Below, piece after piece: positions 1 to 6,715 of a stretch of 10,808 bases of DNA (positions are counted from its first letter, which is position 1; each line of letters begins with the position of its first letter). The DNA lies in the NCBI GenBank assembly GCA_900768845.1, contig CAAGEK010000059.1:1-10808 (forward strand). The letters run 5' to 3'. A program made the translations under genes and the position numbers. The notes below the pieces were generated by a model that did no database searches, was not told the DNA's origin, and saw nothing but the letters and a program-made list of their open reading frames with translations. Origin of the DNA: Alphaproteobacteria bacterium (GTDB taxonomy: Bacteria; Pseudomonadota; Alphaproteobacteria; CAAGCB01; CAG-977).

Positions 1-397
1 CGGTTGTTCCTGTCGCGGCATCCTCTTCGGGAACTTCTACATACTCGTATTCGACTTCTTCCTCTGCAGGAAGTTCGGGTTCGGGAGCTTCGGTTGTTCC
101 TGTCGCGGCATCCTCTTCGGGAACTTCTACATACTCGTATTCGACTTCTTCCTCTGCAGGAAGTTCGGGCTCGGGAGCTTCCGCCGTTTCGGGCGCGGTT
201 TCTTCCTCGGGGACTTCTACATATTCATATTCGACTTCTTCTTCGGCAGGAAGTTCGGGCTCGGGAGCTTCGGCCGTTTCCGCCGCCGCTTCCTCTTCGG
301 GAACTTCTACATATTCGTACTCGACTTCTTCCTCTGCGGGAAGTTCAGGCTCGGGGGCTTCCGCCGTTTCTGTCGCTTCTTCCTCGGGGACTTCTAC
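1..397 (-). repeat. 90-bp (30-codon) in-frame tandem repeat array
   Basis: Units begin on the plus strand at 1, 91, 181 and 271. A fifth, diverged unit from 361 is one codon shorter in its variable tail (to about 397-400), and the shared VEYEYVEV core continues beyond it. Every full unit is exactly 90 bp, so the reading frame is kept. The units at 1-90 and 91-180 differ at one base only (T at 80 against C at 170), while older units diverge mainly in the tail codons. The array reaches the left edge, so its copy number is unknown. Confidence 0.95.
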
Positions 398-523
398 ATA
401 TTCGTATTCGACTTCTTCCCCTTCAGGGGCTTCCACATACTCATATTCAATGCCGTCATCGGGAACTTCGACATACTCATACTCAACGGTTTCTTCCGTA
501 GCAGATTGTTTCTCGTTCGCCAT
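1..523 (-). CDS. Acidic tandem-repeat protein, N-terminal part (runs off left edge)
   Basis: Reading leftward from an ATG at 523, 174 codons stay open to the window edge without a stop, so the C-terminus is missing. I do not recognise a family. After a short start (MANEKQSATEETVEYEYVEVP) the protein is almost wholly Glu, Val, Tyr, Pro, Ala and Thr. It has one lysine (K5), no arginine and no cysteine, and is therefore extremely acidic. No signal peptide or membrane segment is visible in this part. From about residue 39 it consists of 30-residue repeats, EAPEPELPAE followed by EEVEYEYVEVPEE and a variable tail (ATETA, AAAETA, TAPETA, DAATGTT). The N-terminal 50 residues hold shorter 12-13-residue versions of the same EYEYVE motif. 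A purine-rich AGGGAG lies 12 nt, and GAAGAG 2 nt, upstream of the ATG. The gene lies downstream of the pckG terminator, so it probably has its own promoter. It is probably intrinsically disordered; a role as an acidic spacer, scaffold or secreted repeat protein is only a guess. Confidence 0.8.
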   Translation of the reverse strand, partial: MANEKQSATEETVEYEYVEVPDDGIEYEYVEAPEGEEVEYEYVEVPEEEATETAEAPEPELPAEEEVEYEYVEVPEEEAAAETAEAPEPELPAEEEVEYEYVEVPEEETAPETAEAPEPELPAEEEVEYEYVEVPEEDAATGTTEAPEPELPAEEEVEYEYVEVPEEDAATGTT

Positions 524-595
524 AACTCTTCAAAGCTCCCTGAACAAATAATGGAAATATCGTATTTTCCTAAAATTTAACAAAAGAAACAAGTT

Positions 596-630
596 AAAAC
601 AAAAAGAAAGGCGGAAAAAATCCGCCTTTC
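596..630 (-). terminator. Intrinsic terminator of pckG
   Basis: A perfect 10-bp stem (606-615 with 621-630, core GGCGGA/TCCGCC) encloses a 5-nt loop. Read on the minus strand it is followed by TTTTTGTTTT, the classic rho-independent layout. It lies 26 nt beyond the pckG stop codon. A short T run at 632-639 on the plus strand would let it work in both directions, although no plus-strand gene leads into it. Confidence 0.9.
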
Positions 631-655
631 CTCTTTTTTCATTCGTTTTTCAAGC

Positions 656-2497
656 TTACTCTTTCGGTTCCCATGTTTCATCGGAACGTTCAAAACGCAA
701 AGACAACAAGCTGAGCTCGGAAACAAATTCCTTGGGCAACCGTTGCTGGTCGATAAAGGGACGGAAGTATTTTTTCTGATCTTCCGTATCTTTCAAACCT
801 TCGGCTTTGTCAATGGCCATCAATGCAACAAAGTCGTCTTTATTGAATTTCAAACCGTCCCACATGATGTCGTTGAAATGCGGCATCATGCCGACAGGGC
901 CTTCAACCGCGCCGACGCGGTTATGAACACGGTCGACAATCCATTTCAAAACGCGCATATTTTCACCGTATCCCGGCCACATGAACTTGCCGTCTTTGTT
1001 TTTGCGGAACCAGTTGACGCGGAAAATCATCGGGGCGTTCGGAGCCAAACGCTTCATTTCCAGCCAATGCGACCAATAATCGGCCATATTGTAACCGCAG
1101 AACGGCAACATCGCGAACGGATCGCGGCGAATGCCGCCGGCACCTTCGGCCGCGGCCGTTTTTTCGGATCCCATCGTCGCGGCCAGATAAACGCCGTGAC
1201 TCCAGTTGAACGATTGATAGACCAGCGGCGTGTTGTGAGCCAGACGGCCGCCGAAGATGAACGCGCTGATGGGCACGCCTTCGGGGTTTTCCCAGTTCGG
1301 ATCAATCGTCGGGCACTGACGCGCCGGAGCGGTGAAACGGGCGTTCGGATGAGCCGCCGTCGTTTCCGAAGCGGGCGTCCAGTCGTTACCCTTCCAATCG
1401 ATCAGGTGGGCGGGTTTTTCTTCCGTCATCCCTTCCCACCACACGTCGCCGTCGTCCGTCAGGGCGACGTTCGTAAAGATCGTGTTTGCACGGCAGGACT
1501 GCATGGCGTTGTAGTTCGTATGTTCCGACGTCCCCGGAGCGACGCCGAAGAAACCGGCTTCGGGATTGATGGCGTACAAACGGCCGTCCTTCCCCGGTTT
1601 CAACCACGCGATGTCATCGCCGACCGTCCAAACTTTCCATCCCTTGAAAGCGGCGGGGGGAATCAACATGGCCAGATTCGTTTTGCCGCATGCGCTGGGG
1701 AAAGCGGCGGCGACATAAGTTTTTTCACCTTCGGGGCTTTCGATTCCGGCGATCAGCATATGTTCGGCCAGCCATCCTTCGTCGCGAGCCTGAACGGTGG
1801 CGATGCGCAAAGCCAGACATTTCTTGCCCAGCAGGGCGTTGCCGCCGTAACCGGAACCGAACGACCAGATTTCACGCGTTTCGGGGAAGTGCGTGATATA
1901 GGTGTTGTCGGGGTTGCAAGGCCATGCAACGTCTTGAACGCCGTCAACCAACGGCATGCCGACGGAATGCATGCAGGGGACGAAAGAACCGTTTTCGCCC
2001 AAAATGTCCAAAACCTTCTGCCCCGTGCGCGCCATAATGGCCATATTGACGACGACGTAAGGGGAATCGGTGATTTCAATGCCGATTTTCGCAATATGAG
2101 AACCCAAAGGCCCCATCGAGAACGGAATGACGTACATTGTGCGGCCGCGCATGCACCCTTTGAACAAACCGTTCAGTTTTTCTTTCATTTCCTTGGGATT
2201 CGCCCAGTTGTTCGTCGGGCCGGCGTCGATTTCGCGTTCCGAGCAGATGAATGTGCGGGATTCGACGCGTGCCACGTCGGAAGGGTTCGACCGCGCCAGA
2301 TAGCTGTTCGGGCGTTTTTGTTCGTTCAATTTGATGAACGTGCCCTTTTTGACCAGCAAAGAGCATAAATTGTCGTATTCCTCTTTGGAACCGTCGCACC
2401 AGTAAACGGCGTCCGGCTGGCAGAGATCGGCCATTTTTTCGACCCATGAAACCAGATTTTTATTTTTGGTTTTTTCTGCAGAATAGTTCGTTTGCAT
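656..2497 (-). CDS. pckG: Phosphoenolpyruvate carboxykinase, GTP-dependent
   Basis: This cytosolic enzyme catalyses oxaloacetate + GTP = phosphoenolpyruvate + GDP + CO2, the entry step of gluconeogenesis and an anaplerotic node. The 613-residue length is normal for the GTP class (about 600-620); ATP-type enzymes are about 530 and lack these motifs. Visible signatures are the substrate-binding stretch near 213-227 (FGSGYGGNALLGKKC), the P-loop with the class-specific reactive cysteine (SACGKTNLAML, 268-278), the metal-binding kinase-2 motif TVGDDIAWL (291-299), NPEAGFFGVAPGT (311-323), and the nucleotide-site region FNWSHGVYLAATMGSE (430-445). The ATG at 2497 has AGAGG 8 nt upstream. The gene is complete and appears monocistronic: a terminator follows it, and 146 bp rich in inverted repeats separate it from the upstream sensor-kinase gene. 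No frameshift or missing catalytic residue was seen. Confidence 0.97.
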   Translation of the reverse strand: MQTNYSAEKTKNKNLVSWVEKMADLCQPDAVYWCDGSKEEYDNLCSLLVKKGTFIKLNEQKRPNSYLARSNPSDVARVESRTFICSEREIDAGPTNNWANPKEMKEKLNGLFKGCMRGRTMYVIPFSMGPLGSHIAKIGIEITDSPYVVVNMAIMARTGQKVLDILGENGSFVPCMHSVGMPLVDGVQDVAWPCNPDNTYITHFPETREIWSFGSGYGGNALLGKKCLALRIATVQARDEGWLAEHMLIAGIESPEGEKTYVAAAFPSACGKTNLAMLIPPAAFKGWKVWTVGDDIAWLKPGKDGRLYAINPEAGFFGVAPGTSEHTNYNAMQSCRANTIFTNVALTDDGDVWWEGMTEEKPAHLIDWKGNDWTPASETTAAHPNARFTAPARQCPTIDPNWENPEGVPISAFIFGGRLAHNTPLVYQSFNWSHGVYLAATMGSEKTAAAEGAGGIRRDPFAMLPFCGYNMADYWSHWLEMKRLAPNAPMIFRVNWFRKNKDGKFMWPGYGENMRVLKWIVDRVHNRVGAVEGPVGMMPHFNDIMWDGLKFNKDDFVALMAIDKAEGLKDTEDQKKYFRPFIDQQRLPKEFVSELSLLSLRFERSDETWEPKE

Positions 2498-2523
2498 TGA
2501 ATTCGCCTCTAATGTTTATAACG

Positions 2524-2585
2524 ATCCGGACGCGCAGGCGGAAAGTCGGCTTTCGTTCCGTCCGCCGCAGGAACGATTTCCGGAT
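2524..2585 (-). promoter_or_regulatory. Structured leader upstream of pckG (candidate)
   Basis: The intergenic stretch before pckG is full of inverted repeats. The outer arms ATCCGGA (2524-2530) and TCCGGAT (2579-2585) are perfectly complementary. Inside them are GGCGGA (2537-2542) with TCCGCC (2561-2566), and GAAAG (2541-2545) with CTTTC (2550-2554). CGTTCC (2554-2559) can also pair with GGAACG (2570-2575), competing with the other stems. Read on the minus strand this RNA would end about 26 nt before the pckG start codon. A -10-like TACACT lies at 2598-2593 on the minus strand just upstream, but I see no good -35. A cis-regulatory leader is plausible; a DNA-binding site or chance pairing in GC-rich sequence is also possible. 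Confidence 0.35.
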
Positions 2586-2643
2586 GACGCAAAGTGTAAC
2601 CGAATTTTGTTTTCAGGGGTAGTTTTTTTCTTTAAAAATTTTT

Positions 2644-4002
2644 TCATCGGGGAAAGCGCATGACAACCCGCAATCCGCCCAGCGATACGCCGTCTTCCAT
2701 ATAAATTTTCCCGCCGTGCGCCAAAACGATGTCACGCGTGATGGTCAACCCCAACCCGACGCCGCCCGTTTGAGAGTTTCGCGATTCGTCAAGCCGGAAA
2801 AAAGCCTTGAATACGTCGTCGCGTTTTTCCTTGGGGATTCCGGGGCCGTTGTCTTCCACGGCGATTTCCAAAAATTTGTCCGTGACGTTCATGGTAACGT
2901 TCACGACATTGCCGTACCTCTGGGCGTTTGTGACCAAATTCCATAAACAGCGTTTGAAATCGCTGCGTCTGACGTCCATTTTCAACGGGGCGTTGCTGGA
3001 AAATTGCAACAGGGTGCCTTCGCGCCGCAAGGTTTGCAAAGCGTCGGAAATCAAGCGGTTGATGTCGGTCGGTTCGGTCGTTTCCTTTCCTTCGCCGCGC
3101 ACGAAATCCAAATAGCCGTTGACCATGTGTTCCATTTCCCCGACGTCGTTGACCAGCTCGGCGATGCTTTCGTCTTCGCCCATCATGGCCAGTTGCAACC
3201 TCATGCGGGTCAACGGGGTGCGCAGGTCGTGCGAAACGCAGGCCAGCATCTGCGTCCGGTCGTCGATGTGGCGTCGGATGCGGTCGCGCATCTGGATGAA
3301 CGCTTTGGCGGCCTGACGGACTTCGGTCGCCCCTTCGGGCTTGAAGTTTTCAACGTCGCGCCCCAAACCGAAATTTTCCGCCGCGGCCGCCAGCCGTAAA
3401 ATCGGGCGGATCTGATTGCGCAGGAACAAAACGGCGATTCCCGCGAATAAGAACGACGAAACCAAAGCCCATATCGTAAAAATGTAAGTCGTGGAGCTGA
3501 AAAACCTTTTGTACGGAACGAAAACTTCAAACGTGTTGTCGGGCAGGTAAAAAACGATGCGCAAACTTTGTTCGTCGGCGATGTTTTGAATGATGAACGG
3601 GTATCCGGTGCTTTCCAAAGCGTGGATCAGCTCGACGGCCATGGCTTTCGTTTTGATGGACAGGCGTTGCTTCGGCACGTCCTGCGGGGGGATGACGCTG
3701 ATCATCAAGCCCATTCCGTGACGAGCCGTTTTAATGACTTTTTCCTGATCTTCCGGAGAATCGAACGACCGGTACAGTTCGATGACGCTTCTGATTTCCG
3801 CGGCGACTCCCAAAGCAAGCCGGCGGCTGACGGCCTGCCAGTGGTTGTCGTAGAATAAGAAACTGCTGACCGTTTGCAACAGCAACACCGGCATGACGAC
3901 GATCAGCATGGAACGCATCCAAAGCTTTTTGGGAAAGAATTTCAGCCGGAAAAAACGAACGATGTAATCGTAGCGATCGCGAAAAAAAGACGAAAGTTTC
4001 AT
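2644..4002 (-). CDS. EnvZ-type sensor histidine kinase
   Basis: This inner-membrane histidine kinase (452 residues) is the evident partner of the response regulator encoded 13 nt upstream. Residues 31-50 form the first membrane segment, about 51-172 a periplasmic sensor domain, and 173-194 the second membrane segment. A HAMP linker (about 195-247) follows, then the dimerisation/phosphoacceptor domain with the H-box CVSHDLRTPLTRMRLQL (His258). The ATPase domain shows the N-box NLVTNAQRYG (355-364), G1 DNGPGIP (384-390), F-box FFRLDES (401-407) and G2 GVGLGLT (414-420). All catalytic motifs are intact. The H-box and overall length (about 450) match the EnvZ group. The ATG at 4002 has a TGAGG ribosome site that includes the stop codon of the upstream gene, which suggests translational coupling. 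The signal sensed cannot be read from the sequence; osmotic or envelope stress would be the family default. Confidence 0.93.
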   Translation of the reverse strand: MKLSSFFRDRYDYIVRFFRLKFFPKKLWMRSMLIVVMPVLLLQTVSSFLFYDNHWQAVSRRLALGVAAEIRSVIELYRSFDSPEDQEKVIKTARHGMGLMISVIPPQDVPKQRLSIKTKAMAVELIHALESTGYPFIIQNIADEQSLRIVFYLPDNTFEVFVPYKRFFSSTTYIFTIWALVSSFLFAGIAVLFLRNQIRPILRLAAAAENFGLGRDVENFKPEGATEVRQAAKAFIQMRDRIRRHIDDRTQMLACVSHDLRTPLTRMRLQLAMMGEDESIAELVNDVGEMEHMVNGYLDFVRGEGKETTEPTDINRLISDALQTLRREGTLLQFSSNAPLKMDVRRSDFKRCLWNLVTNAQRYGNVVNVTMNVTDKFLEIAVEDNGPGIPKEKRDDVFKAFFRLDESRNSQTGGVGLGLTITRDIVLAHGGKIYMEDGVSLGGLRVVMRFPR

Positions 4003-4015
4003 AATTCGGAAAGCC

Positions 4016-4720
4016 TCAATCGGGGATCAGGGAATATCCTTTGCCGCGGACGGTTTGGATGTAACGGGGCTGGCGCACGTCGGGTTCGATTTTGCGCCTC
4101 AGCCTTGTAATTTGAACGTCGATGGTGCGCAAGTTCGTTTCGTTGCCTGTTTTTTGAGCCAGTTCTTCGCGGGAAATGTCCTGTCCCGCCCGTTCCGCCA
4201 ATAACTGCAACAAAGCCGATTCCGCCAGCGGCAATCTGATTCTTTCCGACCCGCGGTACAAGATTTTTTCGTCCAGATCGTAATGATGGATGCCGAACCG
4301 GACTTCGGCTTTCTGCTTTGCCGGCGGCTTGCTCATGACCCGACGTAAAATGCCGTTGATGCGCAACAGCAGTTCACGCGGTTCAAACGGTTTGGGCAGA
4401 TAATCGTCCGCGCCGGATTCCAATCCGCTGATCCTGTCGCCGGTTTCGCCCAAAGCCGTCAGCATCAGGACGGGGACGTTTTCGTTTTTCGCCCTCAGCC
4501 TTTCGGTAAATTCGATTCCCGTTTCGACGGGCATCATGACGTCAACGACCAGCAAATCGAAAACGAACCACCGCATCAGCGCGTCGGCTTCTTTCGTATC
4601 GGCGGCGGAAAAAACGCGGAAACCGTTTTCCGTCAGATACTTTTGCAACAGCCGGCGCAACCGGTTGTCGTCGTCCACGACCAGAATCAAAGGCGTATTG
4701 AGCGATGTTTCCGTTGTCAT
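4016..4720 (-). CDS. OmpR-family response regulator
   Basis: This cytoplasmic transcription factor has an N-terminal receiver domain and a C-terminal winged helix-turn-helix. Numbered from the ATG at 4720 (234 residues), the acidic pocket is D16-D18 (VVDDDN), the phosphoacceptor D60 (LLVVDVMMP), the switch threonine T88 and the conserved lysine K110 (LPKPF). The DNA-binding half ends in the hallmark DVQITRLRRKIEP and VRGKGYSLIPD. An in-frame ATG at 4756 would add 12 unconserved residues (MMETGFFFTDNG) but has no purine-rich site before it. GGATAACGGA precedes the 4720 ATG, giving a normal family length, so I prefer 4720. The gene lies between comM and the kinase gene, with 13 nt to the latter, forming a standard regulator-kinase pair. 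Its target genes cannot be deduced from this window. Confidence 0.93.
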   Translation of the reverse strand: MTTETSLNTPLILVVDDDNRLRRLLQKYLTENGFRVFSAADTKEADALMRWFVFDLLVVDVMMPVETGIEFTERLRAKNENVPVLMLTALGETGDRISGLESGADDYLPKPFEPRELLLRINGILRRVMSKPPAKQKAEVRFGIHHYDLDEKILYRGSERIRLPLAESALLQLLAERAGQDISREELAQKTGNETNLRTIDVQITRLRRKIEPDVRQPRYIQTVRGKGYSLIPD

Positions 4721-4781
4721 TCCGTTATCCGTGAAAAAGAACCCTGTTTCCATCATATCGAAACCGGAAGGGAAAAAGAAT

Positions 4782-6308
4782 TTAATTTTTTCCGTATTCC
4801 ATCCGGCGATAGGACAGGGCTTCTGCGATATGGACGCTTAAAACCGCGTCGCTTTGCGACAAATCGGCGATTGTTCGTGCGACGCGTAAAATCCTGTGGT
4901 ACGAACGGGCGGACAGGTTCATTTTTTCGGCGGCTTTGATAAACATATTCTGCGCTTCGGGAACAAGGTTCGCCGTTTTCTCCAACAAGCCCCCCGATGC
5001 GCGGGCGTTTGTTTTCACGCCGGATTCGGGAGCCAGACGGCGGTAACGTTCTTTTTGACGGTTCAACGCTTCGGCGACGCGTGCGGCAATCGCTGAAGAC
5101 GGTTCCCCTTCGCCCGCTTTGGCCAGATCCCACGGAGCGACGGCGGGAACGTCGATGTGCATATCGATGCGGTCGAGCAGGGGGCCCGAAAGTCGGGACA
5201 TATACTCTTCGGCGCACCTCGGAGCGCGGGAACATTCGCGCCCGTTCGTCCCCAGATAACCGCACCGGCACGGATTCATCGCCGCGACCAGCTGGAATCG
5301 GGCGGGATAAACGACGTGCATATTGGCTCGGGCGATGGCGATTTCTCCGGTTTCCAAAGGCTGGCGCAGGGCTTCGAGGGCGACACGCGGAAATTCCGGC
5401 AATTCGTCCAAAAACAAAACGCCGTTGTGCGCCAAGGAAATCTCCCCCGGTTTGGCTTTCTGCCCGCCGCCGGTCAGGGCGGGCATGGACGCGGAATGGT
5501 GCGGGGCTCTGAACGGGCGTTCGGTGATCAGACTGCCGCCTTTTAAAAATCCGGCGACGGAGTGAATCATACTGGTTTCAAGGATTTCTTCGGCGCACAG
5601 CGGCGGCAGCAAAGACGGCAGGCGTGCCGCCAGCATTGACTTTCCCGACCCCGGAGGCCCCGACATCAACAGATTGTGCCCGCCCGCCGCGGCTATTTCC
5701 ACGGCGCGCTTGGCATTTTCCTGACCTTTGACGTCCTTCATGTCGAAAACGCCCGTTTCGGAAGGGGAAAGCCGTCCGGTTTCGGGCGGCGGCAGGGGCG
5801 CGCCCTCTTTGAAATGTGCAATCAGATCCGACAGCGTTTCCGCGGCCAGAATGTCCTTTCCTCCCGACCAAAGGGCTTCGGCGGCTTGCGCGGCGGGACA
5901 GACGAATCCGGTTTGCGCGGCGTTTGCGGCGACGGCGGCGGGAAGAATGCCCGAAACGCAGGCGATACGGCCGTCCAGCCCCAATTCTCCCATGGCGCAG
6001 AAATTTTCAATGCCTTCCGAAGGGATGATTTCCATCGCCGCCAGCAATCCCAAAGCGATCGGCAGGTCGAAATGCGAGCCTTCTTTCACGACGTCGGCCG
6101 GAGCCAGATTGACGGTGATTCGCTTGGCGGGCAAAGCCAGACCGATGGAATTGAGAGCCGCCCTGACGCGTTCCCTGCTTTCCGCGACGGCCTTGTCGGG
6201 CAACCCGACGACGGTAAAGGCCGGCAATCCGTTGGATATGTGTACTTCGACGGTGACGAAAAGGACTTCAATGCCCTTGAATGCGGTCGTTTTTATGCGG
6301 GCGAGCAT
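4782..6308 (-). CDS. comM: ComM/YifB family Mg-chelatase-like AAA+ ATPase
   Basis: This is a 508-residue protein of the usual ComM/YifB length (about 500-510). The N-terminal ribosomal-S5-like domain contains VVGLPDKAVAESRERVRAAL (33-52). The AAA+ core has Walker A GPPGSGKSM (217-225) and Walker B GVLFLDELPEF (296-306). AMNPCRCGYLG (343-353) follows, with further cysteines at 359 and 365 that could bind zinc together with C347 and C349. The C-terminal Mg-chelatase domain ends in LSARSYHRILRVARTIADL. In naturally competent bacteria ComM is a hexameric helicase that promotes branch migration of incoming DNA after RecA strand invasion; many non-competent bacteria also carry it. The ATG at 6308 follows the stop of the lipoprotein gene by 3 nt, with GGTAA overlapping that stop, so translation is probably coupled. 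No other competence gene is present here. Confidence 0.95.
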   Translation of the reverse strand: MLARIKTTAFKGIEVLFVTVEVHISNGLPAFTVVGLPDKAVAESRERVRAALNSIGLALPAKRITVNLAPADVVKEGSHFDLPIALGLLAAMEIIPSEGIENFCAMGELGLDGRIACVSGILPAAVAANAAQTGFVCPAAQAAEALWSGGKDILAAETLSDLIAHFKEGAPLPPPETGRLSPSETGVFDMKDVKGQENAKRAVEIAAAGGHNLLMSGPPGSGKSMLAARLPSLLPPLCAEEILETSMIHSVAGFLKGGSLITERPFRAPHHSASMPALTGGGQKAKPGEISLAHNGVLFLDELPEFPRVALEALRQPLETGEIAIARANMHVVYPARFQLVAAMNPCRCGYLGTNGRECSRAPRCAEEYMSRLSGPLLDRIDMHIDVPAVAPWDLAKAGEGEPSSAIAARVAEALNRQKERYRRLAPESGVKTNARASGGLLEKTANLVPEAQNMFIKAAEKMNLSARSYHRILRVARTIADLSQSDAVLSVHIAEALSYRRMEYGKN

Positions 6309-6311
6309 TCG

Positions 6312-6605
6312 TTACCAGCGGGGAATGTCTTGTCTGTCGCGGTAGCGGCGGGTCGGATAGGCTCCTTTGAGCGGGATGTCGTCGTGTCCGGCGAAAACCG
6401 ATTTGTCCGTCAGGCGGACGAACCCTTCTTTTTCCATGAAAAAGGCGCATTCCTCGGCCGTGACGCCGCTTTCGGATTCGCAATAGATGACTTCTCTGGT
6501 TACGGGCTGTTGCATGATGATCCGCTCATCGCCCGCGGGGATGACAATCCGCGTGCATCCCGCCAAAACAAACGAAACAAAAGTGAATAAAGCCGTCTTT
6601 TTCAT
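6312..6605 (-). CDS. Small predicted lipoprotein, unknown function
   Basis: The product has 97 residues. It starts MKKTALFTFVSFVLAGC, a short signal peptide with two lysines, a hydrophobic core and a clear lipobox LAGC. It should be lipidated at C17 and matured to about 81 residues, anchored in the outer or inner membrane on the periplasmic side. The mature part is mixed and slightly charged (TRIVIPAGDERIIMQQPV onward), contains two further cysteines (IYC and EEC), and ends in a basic/aromatic tail (YPTRRYRDRQDIPRW). I do not recognise a family. The frame stays open upstream to an ATG at 6713, but that extension is AT-rich and lies in the promoter region; the ATG at 6605 has GGGA about 7 nt upstream and begins the signal peptide exactly. 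It is the first gene of the probable four-gene operon with comM. Confidence 0.8.
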   Translation of the reverse strand: MKKTALFTFVSFVLAGCTRIVIPAGDERIIMQQPVTREVIYCESESGVTAEECAFFMEKEGFVRLTDKSVFAGHDDIPLKGAYPTRRYRDRQDIPRW

Positions 6606-6715
6606 TGCCGTTCCCGTTAAAAAACCGATAAATCCATTGTGAATCGAATTGATTAAAAACAAACTAACATATAAGATGAGCCGTTTAAAAGAAAATATCT
6701 GAAAGGATTTCACAA
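6606..6715. other. Divergent intergenic region
   Basis: This AT-rich spacer lies between the leftward lipoprotein operon and the rightward ATP-grasp gene, so it must hold the promoters of both. A plausible plus-strand promoter is listed separately. On the minus strand I find no convincing -35/-10 pair. A 13-bp near-palindrome AATCGAATTGATT (6642-6654) overlaps the plus-strand -35 box and could be an operator. Confidence 0.5.
6649..6677 (+). promoter_or_regulatory. Putative sigma70-type promoter of the ATP-grasp gene
   Basis: TTGATT (6649-6654) and TAAGAT (6672-6677) are separated by 17 bp; each matches the consensus at four of six positions. An overlapping TATAAG at 6670-6675 is the alternative -10, with a 15-bp spacer. 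Transcription would start near 6684. The ribosome site AAAGGA (6702-6707) is 8 nt before the ATG at 6716. Confidence 0.45.

Noticed and set aside
4..501. Plus-strand open frame of 165 codons rich in Leu and Arg (RELLHTRIRLLPLQEVR repeats)
   Set aside because: It is the antisense of the acidic repeat gene. The minus-strand frame has a proper ATG at 523 and a coherent repeat protein; the plus frame merely inherits the repeat periodicity.
531..605. Promoter for the acidic repeat gene in the AT-rich spacer
   Set aside because: A promoter must exist nearby, but several TTGTTA/TATTTC-like pairs are equally weak, so no specific one can be supported.
743..2368. 541-codon plus-strand open frame opposite pckG
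   Set aside because: The pckG frame is unmistakable. The antisense frame has no recognisable motif and stays open because of GC-rich codon choice on the coding strand.
4721..4756. Upstream ATG of the response regulator at 4756
   Set aside because: There is no purine-rich site in front of it and the extra 12 residues are outside the receiver fold; it cannot be excluded experimentally, however.
5676..6590. 304-codon plus-strand open frame opposite comM and the lipoprotein gene
   Set aside because: It is a low-complexity shadow of comM (Gly/Arg/Phe-rich) without family features, running across two real genes.
6312..6713. Longer version of the lipoprotein gene starting at 6713
   Set aside because: The extra 36 codons cover the divergent promoter region, and the start at 6605 gives an exact lipobox signal peptide with its own ribosome site.
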